Source of the DNA: Dugong dugon | Taxonomy: Eukaryota; Chordata; Mammalia; Sirenia; Dugongidae | Direction: 5' to 3' | Length of the DNA: 64,000 bases | Assembly: GCA_030035585.1 (NCBI GenBank) | Contig: CM057462.1 | Span: 117,175,234 to 117,239,233 of the forward strand | Shown here: positions 60,227 to 64,000 of the stretch, in pieces | Layout of the letters: each line of letters opens with the position of its first letter | Numbering within the stretch: position 1 is the stretch's first letter | Program-made: the position numbers and the translations under genes | Notes under the pieces: generated by a model | Databases searched by the model: none | What the model was told of the DNA's origin: nothing | What the model saw: the letters and a program-made list of their open reading frames with translations, nothing else

Positions 60227-60654
60227 CATTCTAATGCAGATGCTCCCCAGCCCAACCACAGGAAGGGCTCAGGTTGCAGTAAGAATAATTTTAGCTAACA
60301 TTTGTGGATCATTTACCATTTGCCAGGCACTGTGCTAGGCATGTAATTAGGAGAAGAAAACAAGAATTATTTTATATCTAATCAACAAACATTCTTTAGT
60401 CTACACGACTGGAAACAAGTTGCTTACAGTCTCTATGAAATGCATCCATGAATCCTAAGCCAGGTGTGTTCAGCTATTACCACTGTAACACCAAAAAGTA
60501 TCACAAAATAAATAAAATTTATTTTATTTCACTTTAACTTAGAAAAGTAAACTTCATGCCATAAAATTAAACAAATGACAAAAAGGCTGGGTGGTTGATA
60601 TCCTTTTCCTGAATACAGTCAAAACATATGAAACAAGATGATAACCACAGAGGG

Positions 60655-60700
60655 ACGATAAAAAAAAAAAAAAAGAAAGAAAGAAAGAAAAAAAGTGGTT
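60655..60700 (+). repeat. A-rich low-complexity tract
   Basis: Long A run followed by (GAAA)n. Nothing else recognised between 60,230 and 60,770. Confidence 0.85.
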
Positions 60701-60774
60701 CCTGGCTTAGCCAATTCAGTCTGTTCCCTGCAGAAGGCTGTGAATCTACCAGATACAGCATACCTTTGGTCTCA

Positions 60775-60905
60775 GGGCAGTGAATCCCAAAATTTAGGGT
60801 ACAGAGAATCACCAATGAACTTGTTAACAATACAGATTCCTGAGCCCAACCAGAAGGATTCTGATTTAGCAGGTTTGGAATGAGGCTCAGAATTCTGCCT
60901 TTTTG
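60775..60905. mobile_element. MER5-like hAT MITE fragment
   Basis: 'gaatcaccaatgaacttgtt' and 'gattctgatttagcaggttt' resemble MER5B. Termini incomplete. Confidence 0.45.
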
Positions 60906-61267
60906 CAGGCACGACAGGTAAATGTGGATGAGTGGTCCAGAGCACCCCTCACAAAATTCTGTCTTAGGAGAAATAGAGCCTTAAGCCCTCCCTTTCCTAA
61001 GAACACTAAGAATCCTGAACAACTCCAACTGGACCATAGAAGTGATCCAGTCTGCAAGGGTCCAGTTTGGTCTGGATCTCCAAAGTGACTGATCTGGATC
61101 CACAATCAGAGGGACAGAGCAGAGCCACCATGATTTCCAAGCATGAGATAAACTGCTATTTACAATAAGAGCATCTTTAGTAATTGATTCAAACAGCATC
61201 CGGCATTTAAGCAAATTCTTTTCATATGTCTATCTACTTCCCTCCTCCAAAAAGAGACTGGTCTCAC

Positions 61268-61297
61268 CTTTTTATAGTTGGTGTGGTAATGAGCCAT
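61268..61297 (-). pseudogene. UOX: UOX coding exon 1
   Basis: Thirty bases from the ATG (61,297-61,295) encode MAHYHTNYKK, which matches the mammalian uricase N-terminus MAHYHNNYKK apart from one Asn-to-Thr change. The start context is GGAAAATGG. The exon ends AAAAAG, followed by a consensus donor GTGAGA, in phase 0. This exon itself is intact. It is too short to stand out as an ORF and was found by its expected place next to DNASE2B. Confidence 0.95.
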
Positions 61298-61400
61298 TTT
61301 CCTTTGGTCTTCAACTTCAGATTCAGTTTCAAGAATGACAAAGGATAGTTTAGGAAAGACAGAGGTTGCAACATTTTTTATTTGACTTAGAGGGGCCAGT
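61298..61400 (-). promoter_or_regulatory. UOX: Probable former UOX promoter and 5' UTR
   Basis: Reading leftwards toward the ATG, the minus strand shows an A/T-rich TATA-like run (CAAATAAAAAATG, near 61,371-61,384) and then TTGCAAC, which resembles a C/EBP half site, about 75 bases before the start codon. That would put transcription start near 61,345 with a 5' UTR of about 50 bases. The C/EBP idea is inference; the liver expression of uricase makes it reasonable. Confidence 0.4.
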
Positions 61401-61800
61401 CGGTATGTTTACCTAATTGCAATACAGCCAATGGAACACTAGGATCTCTTGAGAGTAAAGCACCATGTTGAGTGGCTAAAATCAGGGAGGTGGAGAGGAT
61501 ATGTAAACATCTTTGGTAAAATACAACTGGATTTGTTCCTACTATGGAGCAGCCCTTCTAAGTATCCTTTAGCAACTGTTTCCTTAAGATGGAGAATACT
61601 ACAAGTGATAAGATTCTAATTATTACTAAGACATAAAATTTTGTAATTTTTGTTTAATGTATGAACCACAAGCATTTTTTTCTCACTCATAGAGAGTCAA
61701 TCAGGAGGGAAAAAAACTCCATGAAATCTATTCAATTCAACACCTGTTTGTCAATGTGGAGCTCCCCTGTCTACCAAATGTTATACTACACAATGTTTAC
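61401..61800. other. Middle of the UOX-DNASE2B divergent interval
   Basis: About 400 bases with no repeat that I recognise, between two head-to-head genes. The freedom from SINE and LTR insertions, in a window otherwise full of them, suggests regulatory constraint. I see no ORF or strong named motif. Confidence 0.4.
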
Positions 61801-62086
61801 TCCAAAGAGTTAACTATATATCTCTTTTTTTCCACCCAGAACTTTTCGATGACTTTGCAAACCAGTCAACAATTCAGCACAAAGGCATTCTGAGTCACGC
61901 TGGCATGCTGTGACAGAATCACACAATTGCATGAGATTCATCCCATTTTGAAAATGCCCAAATAGCACAGGCGAATGGAATCGAATGTCAAAGGCAGCAT
62001 AGCCTGAGACAGACTTGCGGCTCAGACACTGCAATCTATGCGGAAAGTCTCTTGCCATGACATGGAATAAAGTCGACAGACAGAAA
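61801..62086 (+). promoter_or_regulatory. DNASE2B: Probable DNASE2B promoter and 5' UTR
   Basis: A TATA-like CTATATAT lies near 61,814. Downstream, TGAGTCACG (61,891-61,899) followed by GCATGCTGTGACAG is an AP-1/MAF-type recognition element plus a half element. That would fit a lens gene under large-MAF control, but this is inference from motif shape only. An in-frame TAG at 62,000-62,002 limits any upstream extension of the reading frame. Confidence 0.35.
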
Positions 62087-62199
62087 ATGACAGCAAGACT
62101 TCTAAGAACAACTCTATCTTTGCTCTTCCTTGGACTCTTTGGGGTCCTGGAGGCAAAAACAATATCGTGCAGAAATGAAGATGGTGAAGCTGTGGACTG
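62087..62199 (+). CDS. DNASE2B: DNase II beta, coding exon 1 (gene continues beyond the window)
   Basis: DNASE2B (DLAD) is an acid endonuclease of the DNase II family, best known for degrading nuclear DNA in differentiating lens fibre cells. The exon encodes MTARLLRTTLSLLFLGLFGV, then LEAKTISCRNEDGEAVD, plus two bases of a Trp codon, ending at a GTAGGT donor (62,200) in phase 2. The start region matches human MMARLLRTSFALLFLGLFGV, a hydrophobic signal peptide, and ISCRNEEGKAVDW of the mature N-terminus. A TAG follows in frame at 62,201, so splicing here is required. The codon aligned with the human first Met is GAC in this species, so I start at the ATG matching the next human Met. An in-frame ATG at 62,057 with G at -3 could add ten residues. 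The remaining exons lie to the right. Confidence 0.93.
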
Positions 62200-63190
62200 G
62201 TAGGTAAATGAAATGTAAAGATGGGTGTAAGAGATAGAAAAGCAGAGTATTGGAGGCAGGCTGGTTCACTATGAAGTTCTTTAGGAGAAAGAGGAATTGA
62301 AGTGTGCAAATGGACCAAATACCCAGACAGGGTTAAGCTTCCGAGTGAGGGAGTTTCCCTGGGAGAAAGAGCAGAACAGCCCCTCATTGCCTAATTCACT
62401 GCTCTCAGGAGGGCAAGGCTGGTGGTCACAAAAGTGGGGTAGAGCTGACAACTTCTCTCAGTTAGCAATTTCCTTTTATTATATTATGGTTTCGCCTCAT
62501 AGTACCCTTCCAACATCGTTTAGAGACCGGCAAAGGAGAGAAGGCAGATGACCCTTTTTTTGAAAGTGGAGTTCTCCTTATGAGAATGAGAAAGAGGATC
62601 TGATCGTATATAGCACTGCTTGGTTAAGCTCTGTTTGTTAAAGCAGCTTAGGCAGGAGGTGGAGTGGGCAGTAGGTCACTGGCCTCTTGTTCCATGTTAA
62701 AGAGACTAAGTGCAGCATTGCATTATAGTCATGGATTCTCCTAAGCATTCATCCCTTTCCACTCTTTAATTAGGGTCTTCAGGTGTGCCATTATGGTTGG
62801 CATCAAGCATCCCATAAACTTCAGGCTAGAGAACACAAATATACTCACTCACTCTTTCAGCAAACAGTTCCTGAGCTCATACCAGGCCCTGTGTTGTGTT
62901 TTAAAAATACAAATATGAACAAAACACAGTTCCTACACTCACGGAGCTCACAGTTATATGGTAAGGGCATAGAAGAGGCACTGGGGAGCAGAAAGCCAAG
63001 AAGCCTTCTCTGAGGAGTGGATTTGGAGCTTAAGTTTTAAATAATAATTACGAATTAGCTAAAAAAAGAAGGGTGATGCAAGGGCAGGTCAATGAGGAGA
63101 CACAGAGGCAAAAAGTTATGTGAAGAGTTTGAGAGCGGCAAGTGTTCCCATATTTCTGGAGCTTCAGGAGAATGGAGGGATGTCAAAACA
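62200..63190 (+). other. DNASE2B: DNASE2B intron 1, first part
   Basis: Starts with the GTAGGT donor. Bases about 62,805-63,165 resemble a common old interspersed repeat ('ccaggccctgtgttgtgtt', 'cacggagctcacagttatat', 'gaagccttctctgagg') that I cannot assign to a family. A similar stretch occurs near 22,920-23,340. Confidence 0.5.
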
Positions 63191-63191
63191 G

Positions 63192-63908
63192 CTTGGGGGC
63201 AGTGTCTGACCTCCTCTAACTTCACTAGCGGGAAAAGAGAACCAAGATCAACAGCCCAAGGCTGATTCCTATGAGGCAGAGGTCAGACATGCCTCCTCTC
63301 TCTCAGTCATCTTCACCAACTCTGACACCAACTGTCCCTCCCACAGCACTCTCTACTTCTCTGCGGTGTTTGATAATTCATTGCTATGGCCACACAGAAC
63401 TCACAGACCATACTTACAATTATGGGGCTTATTAGGGAAGTAACAGGTTACAATTCAAGCTCAGGAACACACAAAGATACAGTTGTTTCATCAGGACAGC
63501 CTCTTCCCAGCCATGCTCACAGGCACGCCTCTCCCTGAGTCTAGGCCTCTGCCCAAAGGCACTCAGCTTTCTCTCTCCATGGGCCGGGAAGCCCACCATG
63601 CTGTCTCCTGCTGCCAGGCCTCTCCTGCCACTGCTTCTGATCTTCTTCAGGGCTACAGCTCACTATCTCTCTGTCTTCTGGTCCCAAGAGCTTCCCAGTG
63701 CAGGGATCCCGGGTCCAAAGGACTCACTGGCTCCTAGCTATTCTTCCTTGGTGGTGGTGGGATCTTTTCTGCTCTAGAATTGGTTCTCTTTTAAGGCAAA
63801 ACTCACTGATGCCCTCAGGGGCCACAATTACCCTATCACACAGTCCCGCCCAAACATCTGGGTGGAAGTTATAAGACCATGGCTAGAAAGGCCACACACA
63901 AAATTAAT
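63192..63908 (-). mobile_element. LTR-like repeat, uninterrupted copy
   Basis: Same family as 48,318-50,205 but without the L1 and with an extra middle block. It lies in DNASE2B intron 1. The complement contains AATAAG/AATTGTAAG-type text where a polyadenylation signal would sit. A fossil; class unassigned. Confidence 0.6.
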
Positions 63909-64000
63909 TGTACTGCAAGGGAAATGGCAGGAAATGAGGCTAGAAAGTTAGGTGAGGGCCAGGTAATGAAGGGTTTTTTGTGCTGAGCTGCAGGGTTTGA

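Larger units (their letters stand above)
17173..61297 (-). pseudogene. UOX: Urate oxidase (uricase) gene, inactivated; eight coding exons identified
   Basis: Uricase is a homotetrameric peroxisomal enzyme that oxidises urate to 5-hydroxyisourate. Eight minus-strand exons translate to peptides closely matching mammalian uricase as I remember the pig and human sequences (about 304 residues): MAHYHTNYKK, then [66 protein letters not shown] and VLLPLDNPY. Exon lengths and phases agree with that protein except at the lesions. Most splice sites are canonical, and intron 3 is only 91 bases. Damage: a 1-base deletion in exon 2, a GAG-to-TAG change in exon 5, AA in place of the exon 5 acceptor AG, a 1-base deletion at the end of exon 6, and a 17-base deletion in exon 8. 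The first frameshift would end the protein after about 50 residues. Because exon structure is kept, this is a unitary pseudogene and not a processed copy. Several independent lesions argue against sequencing error. Confidence 0.96.

Noticed and set aside
62015-62086. Upstream extension of the DNASE2B frame to 62,015
   Set aside because: Position 62,015 is TTG, not ATG; only the ATG at 62,057 is a possible earlier start.
1-64000. CRISPR arrays, operons, phage or plasmid features
   Set aside because: Nothing of the kind; tandem repeats here are microsatellites, and gene structure is spliced and mammalian.

Overview
This is nuclear DNA of an afrotherian mammal, most likely an elephant or a close relative. 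The diagnosis rests on repeats. There are about a dozen and a half AfroSINEs (tRNA-like head, middle motif 'aaaccctatggggcagttct', tail 'gagtcggaatcgactcgacgg'). There are also two long RTE-type LINEs whose 3' end matches the AfroSINE tail, and tRNA-Gly-headed SINEs with RTE-derived bodies. No prokaryotic signals are present, and most of the window is intron and old interspersed repeat.

Two host genes sit head to head. The larger is UOX (urate oxidase, the peroxisomal enzyme that turns urate into 5-hydroxyisourate on the way to allantoin), on the minus strand from 61,297 down to about 17,170. I can place all eight coding exons: 61,268-61,297; 44,301-44,518; 40,744-40,860; 40,574-40,652; 24,148-24,334; 22,222-22,344; 19,947-20,030; and an exon 8 starting at 17,238. 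The gene is broken by several independent lesions: a 1-base deletion in exon 2, a nonsense codon in exon 5, an apparent loss of the exon 5 acceptor AG, a 1-base deletion at the end of exon 6, and a 17-base deletion in exon 8 that takes the C-terminal SRL peroxisomal signal out of frame. This looks like a unitary UOX pseudogene, a loss parallel to the well-known one in apes, and it is the main biological result of the window.

The second gene is DNASE2B (DNase II beta, the lens nuclease), on the plus strand. Only its first coding exon (62,087-62,199, signal peptide plus mature N-terminus) lies here; intron 1 runs off the right edge. The two start codons are 790 bases apart, so the promoters share a compact divergent interval almost free of repeats. 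The order UOX (minus) then DNASE2B (plus) matches my recollection of human 1p31.

Layout. 1-8.3 kb: RTE tail, hAT fragments, an ERV-L fossil (minus) and an L1 (minus) that itself holds an AfroSINE and an RTE fragment. 8.3-11.5 kb: nearly full-length minus-strand RTE with endonuclease and reverse transcriptase (YADD) domains. 11.5-17 kb: MIRs, a tRNA-Gly SINE and MaLR-type LTRs. 17-25 kb: UOX exons 8-5 with L2, AfroSINEs and a 650-bp insertion in an L2. 25-40 kb: UOX intron 4, with a second RTE split by a solo LTR, a cluster of four AfroSINEs, an L1, an L2, a near-complete hAT element and an MLT1-like LTR. 40-45 kb: UOX exons 4-2 plus an AfroSINE split by an LTR. 45-61 kb: UOX intron 1, with L1 3' ends, LTR-like repeats, MIRs split by younger SINEs, and a MaLR fossil with internal sequence on both sides of one LTR. 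61-64 kb: the UOX/DNASE2B divergent interval and DNASE2B intron 1. Retroviral relics are reported only as fossils.
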